A DNA stretch of 64,000 bases from JAAYJS01 sp964346185 (GTDB lineage: Bacteria; Bacillota; Clostridia; Eubacteriales; Eubacteriaceae), in NCBI GenBank assembly GCA_964346185.1, contig CAYFTR010000005.1, positions 1-64,000 of the forward strand, read 5' to 3'. A program made the position numbers and the translations under genes. Under the pieces are notes generated by a model. That model did not search any database, was not told the DNA's origin, and saw only the letters and a program-made list of their open reading frames with translations. Position 1 is the first letter of the stretch. Each line of letters opens with the position of its first letter. Below, piece by piece: positions 1 to 8,445 of this stretch.

Positions 1-294
1 CGGCGTTTGCGACGGATCCGGTCCGGCAAACCGCTAATTCATTTTAAGTCCAATCGCATATAAAAGAAGGTGTGGAGAAAACTTTCTCCGACACCTTTTT
101 TATTGTCCGACATGCCTTGTTTTGAATGTGCCAATGCGGTTTGACAAACATTTTCTTTTAAAGATACAAGCCAACAACCCTATGCACCGCCTCCGAACGT
201 AGTAAAGAAAACCCTGTTGGCAGGCGGTATGTTGCGTTGTAAACCATAGGACAATTCGCGATATCCTTATCGGTTTTAGTATGAACCTCTAAAA
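1..294. other. Left-edge region without a supported gene
   Basis: No open frame of useful length is present. Short frames running off the left edge stop by base 63 and could be the 3' tail of a plus-strand gene, but none is recognisable. A strong hairpin terminator (66-103) follows. Bases 170-228 hold two interleaved pairs of perfect 7-base complements, described under findings. Confidence 0.4.
66..103. terminator. Intrinsic terminator
   Basis: AGGTGT-GGAGAAA pairs with TTTCTCC-(G)-ACACCT around a three-base loop and is followed by a T run on the plus strand. The minus strand is also T-rich after the hairpin, so it may stop the ybaK transcript as well. Confidence 0.75.
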
Positions 295-768
295 TTAAGC
301 GGACATCGCTTTGGAGACATCCACCCAAGGAGGGTTGCCTAATATGCGAATAAGTTCTTCAACCGTCACCCTTACAGAAGAATTGGGCGAACCGCCCGCA
401 GGGTACACCGTATTGAAGCGTTTGATGGATTCGTCCAAATAAATATCCACACCGTCTTTCACTCCGAAGGGCGATACCCCGCCGACAACAAAACCGGTAT
501 GTGCCGTAATTTGCTGCGGGGTCATCATTTTTGCTTTTGTTTTAAAATATGCTTTAAATTTTTGATTGTCGATTTTTACATCACCTGCCAATACGATGAG
601 TACGGGTTTTTCATTAACCGTAAACGCCATCGTTTTGGCAATCATAGCAGGTTCACATCCGACAGCCTTAGCCGCCAGTTCCACCGTAGCGGCACTTTCG
701 GCGTACTCTTGCAAGCGGTCCGCCAAACCATGTTGTTCTAAAAACGCTTTTACTTTTTTAACGGACAT
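295..768 (-). CDS. ybaK: YbaK/EbsC-type aminoacyl-tRNA deacylase
   Basis: This 157-residue protein matches the YbaK/ProX family, which hydrolyses mischarged aminoacyl-tRNAs such as Cys-tRNA(Pro). The family pattern is visible: an N-terminal helix rich in Leu and Gln, then TMAFTVNEKPVLIVLAGD, a conserved-type lysine in KIDNQKFK, GFVVGGVSPFG and the C-terminal SVRVTVEELIRILG. The start at 768 is chosen because GGAGGG lies just upstream and because the longer frame reads into cdd. It follows cdd and cca on the same strand (40 bases after cdd), so it probably forms an operon of tRNA and nucleoside quality-control genes. Substrate specificity cannot be read from sequence. Confidence 0.88.
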   Translation of the reverse strand: MSVKKVKAFLEQHGLADRLQEYAESAATVELAAKAVGCEPAMIAKTMAFTVNEKPVLIVLAGDVKIDNQKFKAYFKTKAKMMTPQQITAHTGFVVGGVSPFGVKDGVDIYLDESIKRFNTVYPAGGSPNSSVRVTVEELIRILGNPPWVDVSKAMSA

Positions 769-808
769 ATTAGTATCCCTCCACTTTAAATGATCGGGCA
801 AGCTTTGT

Positions 809-1246
809 TTAAGCTTCCTCCAACCCCATATCCTTTTTGTTTTTTGAATTGCGATTACTGTAGGCATAGGGGATAAGGTCTCTCACCGCCACCTTCATTA
901 AACCCGAGTCCCCTTGAACAATAACAGAACCTTCGGCCAAATAATCCGCAAAGAGTTGTCTGCAATTACCGCAGGGTGACACCACTTGCCATTTGTCTTC
1001 CAACAAACGAACGGACACAACGGTATCAAACACACGGTGTCCGTCGGTCAATGCTTTTCCCATGGCGATTATTTCCGCGCAGGCACCGTGAATGGAGTAT
1101 ACATTAATACCCGTATACACCTGACCGTCCGCCGTGCGAATTGCCGCGCCAACCGTATGTCGCAAATGTTGTGAATCGTAATTTCTTTGTATGACTTTTT
1201 TCGCCGCTTCTATTAATTTTTTATCTTTTTCATCAATATTATTCAT
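809..1246 (-). CDS. cdd: Cytidine deaminase
   Basis: This 145-residue cytosolic enzyme deaminates cytidine and deoxycytidine to uridine and deoxyuridine in pyrimidine salvage. The zinc-site motifs are in order: CAE within HGACAEIIA (Cys ligand plus catalytic Glu) and PCGNC with two Cys ligands. That is the layout of the small tetrameric deaminases. A relative such as blasticidin-S deaminase shares these motifs and cannot be wholly excluded. The start codon overlaps the last 8 bases of cca, which implies translational coupling. Confidence 0.85.
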   Translation of the reverse strand: MNNIDEKDKKLIEAAKKVIQRNYDSQHLRHTVGAAIRTADGQVYTGINVYSIHGACAEIIAMGKALTDGHRVFDTVVSVRLLEDKWQVVSPCGNCRQLFADYLAEGSVIVQGDSGLMKVAVRDLIPYAYSNRNSKNKKDMGLEEA

Positions 1247-2570
1247 GTTCTTGATCTTCCAAACGTTTTTTTGTCGTCGCTATCAATGTCTCTTTGCAAT
1301 TGGGGCATTCATCCATTACAACCGATTCCAGTAAACTGTCCAACATTTTACCTATTTCGGCACCTTTTAGTCCCAACTCCAACATATCGTAGCCGTCAAC
1401 CGCCAATTGAGCGATTTTAAATGCCGCACCTTCTTCGATTACCCGATCGGCGATTGCTTTGATGGTTTGAAAATGACTTTCGGGCAAGCGGTAGTCGGGG
1501 TGCTGCCCCATATTATCCGCCTGCTGAAGGGCAACCATGGCGGCAAAGTTTTCTTCTCCCAGTCGTGCCAAGTTCTTTTTAACATTTCGTACCGTCGGCT
1601 GTAAATAATGGTCGTGATAGGCAATTAAGGTTTCAATACGCCCGATGCTGTTTTTGTCCATTCTTAGGCGTCGTAACACGCGACCGGCTATTTGGGTACT
1701 CACCTGTTGATGCCCTCTGAAATGCCCGATACCGGATTCATCTTCCGTATAGGTGTGGGGCTTGCCGATATCGTGGAGCAACAGCGCCCAACGGATAATC
1801 GGATCCGACGGAGCGGCATCCAAAGCAACCGCCGTATGCTCCAAAACATCATAACAATGATGGGGGTTATTTTGAGAGAAGCCGTACATGGGCCACAGCT
1901 CCGGTATGACTTCCGCAATGATCGCCATGTACTTTAACAAAACCTTGCCCGCACCGACACCGCAAAGTAATTTTGTAAGTTCCGTAAGGCAGCGTTCTCG
2001 GGCGACGGCTTTTAAATTTTTTTTAAGCGTATCGAGAGCCTGTTCCGTGCGTTTTTCTATTGTAAAATCCAAAACGGCGGCAAAGCGTAAAGCCCTTAAA
2101 ATACGCAGAGCATCTTCGGAAAACCGCTGTATCGGATCACCCACACATACTATTTTTTTGTCGGCAATCGCCTGACGCCCCATAAAAGGATCCACCAATC
2201 CCCTTTGCCCGTTGTAAGCCATGGCGTTGGCGGTAAAGTCCCGTCGGCTCAAATCTTCCTCAACGGTGGCTACAAAGGTCACCCTGTCAGGCCTGCGTGA
2301 ATCGCTGTAGCCCGCTTCCTTACGATAGGTGGTAACTTCGTAGGAGGTTTCTTTATAAAACACCGTCACCGTGCCGTGTTTAAGCCCGGTGGCAACCGTC
2401 TTATCGAAAATAGACATCACCTGGTCGGGGGTGGCGTTGGTGGCAATATCGTAATCGGCGGGTTGTATGCCCATTATACGGTCGCGGACGCAACCGCCGA
2501 CAATAAAGGCTTCAAACCCTTTACGCTCAAAATATTTTAAAATTTCTCCGGTTGTTCGGTCTAGCTTCAT
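1239..2570 (-). CDS. cca: CCA-adding tRNA nucleotidyltransferase with HD domain
   Basis: This 443-residue enzyme adds or repairs the 3' CCA of tRNAs. The class II nucleotidyltransferase head is clear: GGCVRDRIMG at residues 25-34, then DYDIAT with the two metal-binding aspartates, then RRDFTANAMAYN and RILRALRFAA. A C-terminal HD phosphohydrolase-type domain follows, with LLHDIGKP and a downstream HDH. The length fits HD-containing bacterial members. It is the first gene of the cca-cdd-ybaK unit and is divergent from lemA. A weak Shine-Dalgarno (AGGA, about eight bases upstream) precedes ATG 2570. Confidence 0.93.
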   Translation of the reverse strand: MKLDRTTGEILKYFERKGFEAFIVGGCVRDRIMGIQPADYDIATNATPDQVMSIFDKTVATGLKHGTVTVFYKETSYEVTTYRKEAGYSDSRRPDRVTFVATVEEDLSRRDFTANAMAYNGQRGLVDPFMGRQAIADKKIVCVGDPIQRFSEDALRILRALRFAAVLDFTIEKRTEQALDTLKKNLKAVARERCLTELTKLLCGVGAGKVLLKYMAIIAEVIPELWPMYGFSQNNPHHCYDVLEHTAVALDAAPSDPIIRWALLLHDIGKPHTYTEDESGIGHFRGHQQVSTQIAGRVLRRLRMDKNSIGRIETLIAYHDHYLQPTVRNVKKNLARLGEENFAAMVALQQADNMGQHPDYRLPESHFQTIKAIADRVIEEGAAFKIAQLAVDGYDMLELGLKGAEIGKMLDSLLESVVMDECPNCKETLIATTKKRLEDQEHE

Positions 2571-2679
2571 TCCACATATCCTTTTCAGTCTTGTAGGGTA
2601 TTATAACATATTCATAAGAGAAGTCCTTTTTATATTTTTGTTAAAAGTACCCTTTGTCGGATTGAGCAACCCGCTTTTA

Positions 2680-2688
2680 TGCTATAAT
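2680..2688 (+). promoter_or_regulatory. Extended -10 promoter of lemA
   Basis: TG-C-TATAAT (TG at 2680-2681, TATAAT at 2683-2688) lies 22 bases before the lemA start. No good -35 is seen, as is usual for extended -10 promoters. Confidence 0.6.
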
Positions 2689-2710
2689 AAAAAGAAAGGG
2701 AGAAAAAAAT

Positions 2711-3268
2711 ATGCCAAGTTTATTATTAATTGTCATCGGTATCGTGGCTTTGTCGGCAATCGGTGTTGTTGCCCTCTATAACCGCTTGATCCGTTTAAAA
2801 AATCAAGTGGATGAAGCCTTTTCCGGAATGGATGTGCAAATGAAAATGCGCTACGATATTATCCCTAATTTGGTGAATACGGTAAAAGGCTATGCCGCCC
2901 ACGAATCCGAAACCCTGGAGTCGGTCATAGCGGCAAGAAACATGGCATCTAGCACCCAAAACGTCGAAGAAGCCATTGTTGCGGAAAATCAATTAACCCA
3001 CGCCCTGCGATCTCTCTTTGCCGTTGCGGAAAGTTACCCGAACTTAAAAGCCAACGCCAATTTTATGGATTTACAAAACAGCTTGCAAAAGATTGAAAAC
3101 GACATTGCGAAAAGCCGCCTCTATTACAACGGCAGCGTGAAGCAATTTAACAATGCCGTTGCCGTCTTTCCCAGCAATCTTATCGCCGGTATTTTAGGTT
3201 TCTCCAAACAACCCTATTTTACCCTGGACAGCGAAACGGAAAGACAGGCACCGGAAGTCCACTTTTAA
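2711..3268 (+). CDS. lemA: LemA family protein
   Basis: This 185-residue protein has one N-terminal membrane segment (residues 3-22) followed by a long helical, coiled-coil-like domain. The LemA signature is evident: YNRLIRLKNQVDEAFSGMDV, the RYDIIPNLVNTVKGYAAHE stretch, then AESYPNLKAN and the C-terminal YN-x-FP region. The molecular function of LemA is not established; it is a membrane-anchored protein with the bulk probably outside. The next gene is a DUF2207 membrane protein, a pairing common in Bacillota, so the two probably act together in the envelope. GGGAG upstream serves as ribosome binding site. Confidence 0.9.
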   Translation: MPSLLLIVIGIVALSAIGVVALYNRLIRLKNQVDEAFSGMDVQMKMRYDIIPNLVNTVKGYAAHESETLESVIAARNMASSTQNVEEAIVAENQLTHALRSLFAVAESYPNLKANANFMDLQNSLQKIENDIAKSRLYYNGSVKQFNNAVAVFPSNLIAGILGFSKQPYFTLDSETERQAPEVHF

Positions 3269-3305
3269 CACTTTATTTTTTAATTAACTTTTGCGAGGTG
3301 ATATG

Positions 3306-5273
3306 ATGAGAAAATTTTTTGTCGGGGTATGCCTTTGCATTGCCCTCATCATGCCTTTTTTTGCAGATCCCGCACAGGCACAGGGTTACGATTTTACAAC
3401 GAAAGATTACTCCGTTACCATGGATGTTCACGAAGATTTCAGCTTTGATATCACTGAAGATATTACCGTTAATTTTTCCGAACCTCGCCACGGTATTTTC
3501 AGATCCGTTCCTTTAAAGGGCAATTACTATTTTTACGATGCACAAGAAGAAGTCCAAGCAACCCCTTTTTACGGCAAAATCAGCAACGTTCAAACCAACG
3601 TCGACAAAGACATCAGTACAAAAAACGGTATTTATACCATTCGTCTCGGAAATAAAAATACCACCGTCATCGGCGAGCAACCATACCAAATCCGATATCG
3701 GTGGCAATCTTCCGACGATTTAAACGAGGACATGGACTGGTTGTATTTTAACATTCTGCCGCATTTTTGGAAGTCCCCCATTGAAGGCGGCAAGATTACC
3801 ATTCACATGCCCAAAGCCTTCGATGCCTCAAAGGTTGTTTTTCACAGCGGTCAATACGGCAGCTACACCTCGAGTCATATCGACTATCATGTTGACGGCA
3901 ACACTATCTACGCCGAAATCATCGAGCCTTTTGATGTCGATGAAGGCGTTACGGTCTACATTCCGCTGCCCCAAGGCTATTATACCCGAATGCCCGCCAT
4001 TGAGCGGTGGGATCCCCCCCTTATCATCGGTCTCGGGCTAACGGGTCTTATCGGTTTAATTTTATTGATTGCACACAAGTACAACCGCAAGCCGGTGCAA
4101 CCCGTCGCCTACAATCCGCCCGACGGTATGAACCCCGCCACTGTCGGTGCTGTTTATAAGGGAGAAGTCGACAAGAAAAAAACGGTAGCCGCCAACATCA
4201 TCCACTTGGCCAATAAGGGCTACCTTGCCTTGGAAGAGGGTGATACATACGGTGTTTTAAAAAAGAAACCCACCATGGATCTGGTATTCTTGCAAAACTT
4301 CAACGAATATACCGTCGACGCTCATATCTACAAGGGTTTATCCAAAGGGAGAAGAAAATACTTAAAAAACGGCAAAACAGAAGCGGATAATCTGTTCTAC
4401 ACCAACACCGCCAACCTGTCGTCCAATTTTTATAAGGATGTCGGTGCGGCGGCTCAAATCATCGACGACTTTTTAGAGGAACACATCTTTAAGAACAAAG
4501 GACTGTACGGTTTTTTAGCAGGCGTTGTTATGTTCGCAAATTGTTTGACGGTCGGACTGTTTGCGGCTTTTCAACAATATTTACCCATCTCAGGTACAGT
4601 TCTGTCCGTTTTGGCAGTCAGCTTATTCTCTTTGCCGCTACTCATTATGGGTATAAAGCGAAAAAATAAAATAAAATCTCTAATGCTCTATTTATTAGGT
4701 GCGGCTTTATTCTTCGGTATTTATCGCTTTTATTTCAGTGGACTCATCCATTATCCGATTTGGTTGGATTTGTCCTATATTCTGAATATTTTAATCGGTG
4801 CCACCTTTTCCCTCTATCCCAAACGTTCGGAGGAAGGTAATCGCATATACGGAGAGGTATTGGGATTTAAACACTTTATTGAAACAGCGGAAAAGGATCG
4901 ACTGGAGATGTTGGTCGAAGAAAACCCCCACTATTTTTATGACATTCTGCCCTATGCCTATATTTTAAATATCACCGACAAGTGGGCGAAACGCTTCGAA
5001 ACAATTCAAATAGACCCTCCGAAATGGTTGCTCGAACGCGATCCGAACACCGTTACGGCAGGCAATTTGTACACCGCCGCTTATGTTGCCGACCGCTTTG
5101 ACAGCGGCACCTTTATGAAGCAATTTGAAAGTCAAATGCAACAGGTCGCATCGGATATTCAGACCGCCGAACCCTCAAACCTTGGAGACTTTTTCTCCGG
5201 TGGCGGTGGTAGTGGTGGCGGTGGCGGCTTTTCCGGTGGCGGAGCCGGCGGCGGTGGCGGCGGCAGCTGGTAA
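3306..5273 (+). CDS. DUF2207 membrane protein with Gly-rich tail
   Basis: This protein of about 655 residues has an N-terminal signal peptide ending near AQAQG, an extracellular DUF2207 domain (residues about 25-235), and a membrane segment near residue 240. A cytoplasmic stretch and two or three further membrane segments follow around residues 400-490. It ends in a tail made almost only of Gly and Ser, closing in SW, typical of this family. ATG 3303 and ATG 3306 are both possible; 3306 gives the better 5-base spacing from AGGTG. It follows lemA by 37 bases and is probably cotranscribed. Function is unknown. Hairpin 5357-5394 lies downstream. Confidence 0.82.
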   Translation: MRKFFVGVCLCIALIMPFFADPAQAQGYDFTTKDYSVTMDVHEDFSFDITEDITVNFSEPRHGIFRSVPLKGNYYFYDAQEEVQATPFYGKISNVQTNVDKDISTKNGIYTIRLGNKNTTVIGEQPYQIRYRWQSSDDLNEDMDWLYFNILPHFWKSPIEGGKITIHMPKAFDASKVVFHSGQYGSYTSSHIDYHVDGNTIYAEIIEPFDVDEGVTVYIPLPQGYYTRMPAIERWDPPLIIGLGLTGLIGLILLIAHKYNRKPVQPVAYNPPDGMNPATVGAVYKGEVDKKKTVAANIIHLANKGYLALEEGDTYGVLKKKPTMDLVFLQNFNEYTVDAHIYKGLSKGRRKYLKNGKTEADNLFYTNTANLSSNFYKDVGAAAQIIDDFLEEHIFKNKGLYGFLAGVVMFANCLTVGLFAAFQQYLPISGTVLSVLAVSLFSLPLLIMGIKRKNKIKSLMLYLLGAALFFGIYRFYFSGLIHYPIWLDLSYILNILIGATFSLYPKRSEEGNRIYGEVLGFKHFIETAEKDRLEMLVEENPHYFYDILPYAYILNITDKWAKRFETIQIDPPKWLLERDPNTVTAGNLYTAAYVADRFDSGTFMKQFESQMQQVASDIQTAEPSNLGDFFSGGGGSGGGGGFSGGGAGGGGGGSW

Positions 5274-5356
5274 TAACCCGCTGTCCGAAACTATCACCGA
5301 ATATCGTTAACCTTATTTATTCCTCTATTCGAAAAACATTTTTAATGCAAATAATA

Positions 5357-5394
5357 AGAGCCGTTAACAGATACTCTTGTCTGCCAACGGCTCT
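5357..5394. terminator. Intrinsic terminator between convergent genes
   Basis: AGAGCCGTT pairs with AACGGCTCT, with T-rich sequence on both outer sides. It lies between the DUF2207 gene and the convergent HPr gene. Confidence 0.75.
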
Positions 5395-5411
5395 TTGTTT
5401 ACATATGATCC

Positions 5412-5669
5412 TTAAAAGTTTTCTTTCATATAAGCTTCCAGCTTTTCGGCTTCGGCTTCCGCCTGGTCGCCTTCCAGTTGTACGGTTAAGGTTTCGCCAC
5501 ATTTTGCAGCCAAGCCCATTAAAGACAACATACTTTTAGGATCCGCTTTTTTGTCACCCTTAATAATGGTTATTTTAGATGCAAATCCGTGTAAAAATTT
5601 AACCAATAAACCGGCCGGTCTTGCATGAATTCCGATCGGGTCTGTAATTGTAAAATTAAATTCTTTCAT
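5412..5669 (-). CDS. ptsH: HPr phosphocarrier protein
   Basis: This 85-residue protein is the phosphocarrier of the sugar phosphotransferase system. The catalytic His15 sits in GIHARPAG and the regulatory Ser46 in DPKSMLSLMGL, so it should be a substrate of both enzyme I and HPr kinase and act in CcpA-type catabolite control. The start at 5669 follows GAGGAG; the frame is open further upstream but without support. No enzyme I gene is adjacent. It could be a specialised HPr paralogue, but both phosphorylation sites are intact. Confidence 0.93.
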   Translation of the reverse strand: MKEFNFTITDPIGIHARPAGLLVKFLHGFASKITIIKGDKKADPKSMLSLMGLAAKCGETLTVQLEGDQAEAEAEKLEAYMKENF

Positions 5670-5768
5670 ACTTCGCTCCTCATTGTACTTTTTAGTTGAT
5701 CGATATAGTAAGTGTACCACTAATACGGATATATTTCCATAGCGATTCTGTTATATCCTTTTAATTTA

Positions 5769-5793
5769 AAAGAAGGTTTGTGCACCCTTCTTT
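5769..5793. other. Hairpin upstream of ptsH
   Basis: AAAGAAGG and CCTTCTTT form a perfect 8-bp stem with a 9-base loop. On the minus strand it is followed by TAAATTAAA, so it is a weak terminator at best. It may insulate ptsH from gntR. Confidence 0.35.
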
Positions 5794-5896
5794 ATATATG
5801 TCTTTTTACTGTGTCTCGGCTAAACACTTTGTCTATTTGATAAGACACTGCGGAGCAACGACTGTTTAAAACGACCGCCGTTTTTTTAATATAAAA

Positions 5897-5916
5897 GAGG
5901 CAGCTGATACCGCCTC
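5897..5916 (-). terminator. Terminator of the gntR gene
   Basis: A short GC stem (GAGGC/GCCTC) followed on the minus strand by TTTTATATT lies 17 bases after the gntR stop. Confidence 0.55.
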
Positions 5917-5933
5917 AATGAACGCTCATGTTT

Positions 5934-6641
5934 TTAGTTGTCGTTATTGTCGTCATCCGACCAGGATTCCCTGATTTCTTTTATCAACTCGTCTATATGG
6001 TTACTTATCTCCGGCAACACCTTATCGGCATTTTTTTCTTTAAACGCCGCATAAAACGCTTCATACAATTCCAGATGCCGCTCCGCCAATGCCGGCATAT
6101 CCTTTGCGGAGGTTACGGTACTGAAATGCGTCCATTCCAAAATATGACATTGCTGCCAAAACTTTAAAAGAATTTCGTTACCTGCCAGCTTCATAAAGTA
6201 TTCGTGAAAAGCCGCATTTTTAATAATAAAGTTTTGGATATTATTTTTATTGGCAGCCGCCATAACTTCCTGCATCAGTGCTTCAAGCTGCTTTAAGTCT
6301 TCCACCGTCATGACTTTTAATGCTTCCGCCGCTCCGCATTCTTCAAGAACTCTTCTGACAACATAGTTATCGATAATTTCTTTTTTTGATATTTTTCGAA
6401 CATAGGTTCCGGAATAGGGTTTTGTTTGAGCCAGTCCGATGATCTCCAACTCACGAATAGCTTCGCGTACCGGAGATTGCGACACACCCAATTCTTTTGC
6501 AATTCGCGTCTCAACAATACGGTCTCCAGGTTTTAAGACCTTATTAATAATTAAATCTTGCAAGTACTGAAAAATCTCATCTCTATAAAGGGTTCTTTCC
6601 TGCAATAACGGCTTTTTTATTTTATTCACTGACTTTCTCAC
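5934..6641 (-). CDS. GntR family (FadR/FCD type) transcriptional regulator
   Basis: This 235-residue regulator has an N-terminal winged helix domain (residues about 17-80) containing GDRIVETRIAKELGVSQSPV and REAIRELE, the GntR recognition signature. A C-terminal all-helical FCD ligand domain follows, with the AAFHEYFMKLAGN and HLELYEAF segments that in this family supply metal- or ligand-binding histidines. GTG 6641 is the chosen start. Its promoter (-35 at 6984-6989) overlaps a perfect 6-1-6 palindrome at 6981-6993, which suggests autoregulation. Its place beside the minus-strand catabolic genes suggests it controls some of them; FCD regulators usually sense organic acids. The effector is unknown. 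Confidence 0.88.
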   Translation of the reverse strand: MRKSVNKIKKPLLQERTLYRDEIFQYLQDLIINKVLKPGDRIVETRIAKELGVSQSPVREAIRELEIIGLAQTKPYSGTYVRKISKKEIIDNYVVRRVLEECGAAEALKVMTVEDLKQLEALMQEVMAAANKNNIQNFIIKNAAFHEYFMKLAGNEILLKFWQQCHILEWTHFSTVTSAKDMPALAERHLELYEAFYAAFKEKNADKVLPEISNHIDELIKEIRESWSDDDNNDN

Positions 6642-7058
6642 CTTACCTTCAATTCCTATCCACTTTTACCTCCGCCATGAACCCGTTTAATTATCGGATC
6701 GATTGATTTAATAACAGGCATGGCACAACTCTCGATTTTTCTTTTTTATTTCTACTTTTTATGCTTTAACGGCAATGCTTTCAATGTGCGAATGCTGAAA
6801 AATCAATAAAAAAACCCTCTTCAGATTTCAAGGGCTCTCAAACAGGACTTCTATTAAAATCCCCAATTTAAATTTTCATATTTTTTTTGCACTTGACGAT
6901 ACACCACCCATACAGAAAACTTGGTATTATTTTCTTCTATTTTCTTATCTAAATTAATATAATCTTAAGTTAATGCACCTGACTTGTCAAGTCCGGGTTG
7001 GTACAATTTGTTTTTCAAAGTCAGCCGAAGCCTGTTACCCTACCATTTTACAAATAAA
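6642..7058. other. gntR leader and promoter region
   Basis: This AT-rich stretch has no gene. Read on the minus strand it carries TTGACA (6984-6989), a 17-base spacer and TAAGAT as the gntR promoter. About 340 bases of untranslated leader follow. Within the leader, near 6812-6838, CCCTT and AAGAGGG form a weak stem followed by a T run, so a leader attenuator is possible but weakly supported. Confidence 0.4.
6981..6993 (-). promoter_or_regulatory. Palindromic operator over the gntR -35
   Basis: GACTTG-A-CAAGTC on the minus strand is a perfect inverted repeat with 6-base arms. It contains the -35 hexamer TTGACA of the gntR promoter, as expected for an autorepressor site. Confidence 0.55.
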
Positions 7059-7093
7059 AACAGGATGAGACAATCGGTTTTTCTCACCCTGTT
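7059..7093 (-). terminator. Terminator after the alcohol dehydrogenase gene
   Basis: On the minus strand AACAGGGTGAGA pairs with TCTCATCCTGTT (one mismatch) and is followed by TTTTTATTT. Confidence 0.75.
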
Positions 7094-7160
7094 TTCGGGA
7101 TAACCCCCTTACCGGCTGCCAACCACAAACCGATAAGGCGGTTTATTGTTTTTTATTTTT

Positions 7161-8222
7161 TCAATCAAACAAAACAATAGGCTTAATCAGATCTCTCGGT
7201 TTGTTAACCATAAGTTCAAAGGCTTCCGGTATTGCATCCAAGCCGTAAAATCTGTGCGTAATCATTTTCTCGGGATCGACGCGACCGGTTTGAATGAGCG
7301 AAATCAATCGTTCCATCCGTTTACGTCCCCCGGGGCATAAGCCGCCACGAATTTCCTTGTGAGACAAAAATCCGGCGATGATGGCATTGGGAATGACCAG
7401 GTTTTCCGTTTCTGTGATGACGTCAAGCATGGCAACCTTACCGCCGCCGCTTTTTACAACTGTAATGGCATTATTGAGGGCTTCTGTACCGCCGCCGGCA
7501 ACAATAGCCGCATCGACACCTTTTCCGCCTGTTTTTTCCATAATTTGTTCTACAACATCACCTTCTTTGTAGCTGATGATATCTGTCGCACCGTATTCTT
7601 TTGCCAATGCCACGCAATTCGGTCTGGTTCCGATGGCAAATAACCGTCCCGCACCTCTTAACTTTGAACCGGCGACAGCCATTAACCCCACCGGGCCGAT
7701 ACCGAACACAACAACCGTATCACCGAATTTTACTTCGCTGAGTTCCACCCCGTAAAAACCGGTGGTCATCATATCGGTTGCCATACAGGCCGCAGCCGGC
7801 GAAACATCCTCCGGAAGATGGGCCAGGTTCATGTTGGCGGAGCGTATTTTTATTTGTTCTGCAAAGGTTCCGTCTTCATAACTCGAAAAGTTGATTCCTG
7901 CAAACAAGCCGCCGGCATCCTGGTGGGTGCCGTCTTGAATGTCGGGGTGTTTCCAGGTCGGGGTGGTACAGGGTATCACGACTCTGTCGCCCACTTTAAA
8001 GTCTGTAACATTTGCACCGACTTCCAGTATTTCTCCGATGGACTCATGTCCTAAAATTCTATTCTTCAGCAAGGGTCCTTCCATCTCGTAGGCGGAGTGT
8101 ACGTCGGAAGAACAGGGTGCCAAAGCGATCGGTCTTGCGATGGCATCATCCGGCCCGCAAACATATTCCGGTTTTTCAATCCAACCGACTTTACCTTTAC
8201 TATATACACCAAAACCTCTCAT
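7161..8222 (-). CDS. NADP-dependent secondary alcohol dehydrogenase, zinc type
   Basis: This 353-residue medium-chain dehydrogenase resembles the Thermoanaerobacter and Clostridium secondary alcohol dehydrogenases along its whole length. Catalytic zinc ligands match by number: Cys37 in APCSSD, His59-Glu60 in LGHE, and the Asp in DMMTTGF. The Rossmann motif is GIGPVG, and GTR in AIGTRPNC corresponds to the GSR that gives NADP preference. The C-terminal GGLCPGGRKRMERL is also shared. Likely reactions are interconversion of 2-ketones and secondary alcohols; with the acetoin dehydrogenase genes nearby, acetoin/2,3-butanediol is a reasonable substrate. The start at 8222 follows AAAGGAG. Its upstream region is cut by an N gap. 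Confidence 0.88.
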   Translation of the reverse strand: MRGFGVYSKGKVGWIEKPEYVCGPDDAIARPIALAPCSSDVHSAYEMEGPLLKNRILGHESIGEILEVGANVTDFKVGDRVVIPCTTPTWKHPDIQDGTHQDAGGLFAGINFSSYEDGTFAEQIKIRSANMNLAHLPEDVSPAAACMATDMMTTGFYGVELSEVKFGDTVVVFGIGPVGLMAVAGSKLRGAGRLFAIGTRPNCVALAKEYGATDIISYKEGDVVEQIMEKTGGKGVDAAIVAGGGTEALNNAITVVKSGGGKVAMLDVITETENLVIPNAIIAGFLSHKEIRGGLCPGGRKRMERLISLIQTGRVDPEKMITHRFYGLDAIPEAFELMVNKPRDLIKPIVLFD

Positions 8223-8309
8223 TGTTGCTCCTTTCATTTTCTTTTTTATTCGTATTTCAAATACTAGCTTTAGTATCGTACGCCTTTGTATGAATGTCAA
8301 GACATGTTT

Positions 8310-8409
8310 NNNNNNNNNNNNNNNNNNNNNNNNNNNNNNNNNNNNNNNNNNNNNNNNNNNNNNNNNNNNNNNNNNNNNNNNNNNNNNNNNNNNNNNNNNN
8401 NNNNNNNNN
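8310..8409. other. Scaffold gap of 100 N
   Basis: Exactly 100 N characters, the conventional filler for a gap of unknown size. The flanks share no overlap I can see, unlike the second gap. It lies just before the alcohol dehydrogenase start and just after the end of the next minus-strand gene, so promoter elements or whole genes may be missing. Confidence 0.98.
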
Positions 8410-8445
8410 GTGTTTAAGACGGGAAACCATTTTCTGATAAATCTC

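Noticed and set aside
2795..2992. Antisense frames opposite lemA, cca, thiE and others.
   Set aside because: They are shadows of codon bias in real genes, with no ribosome binding sites or family features.
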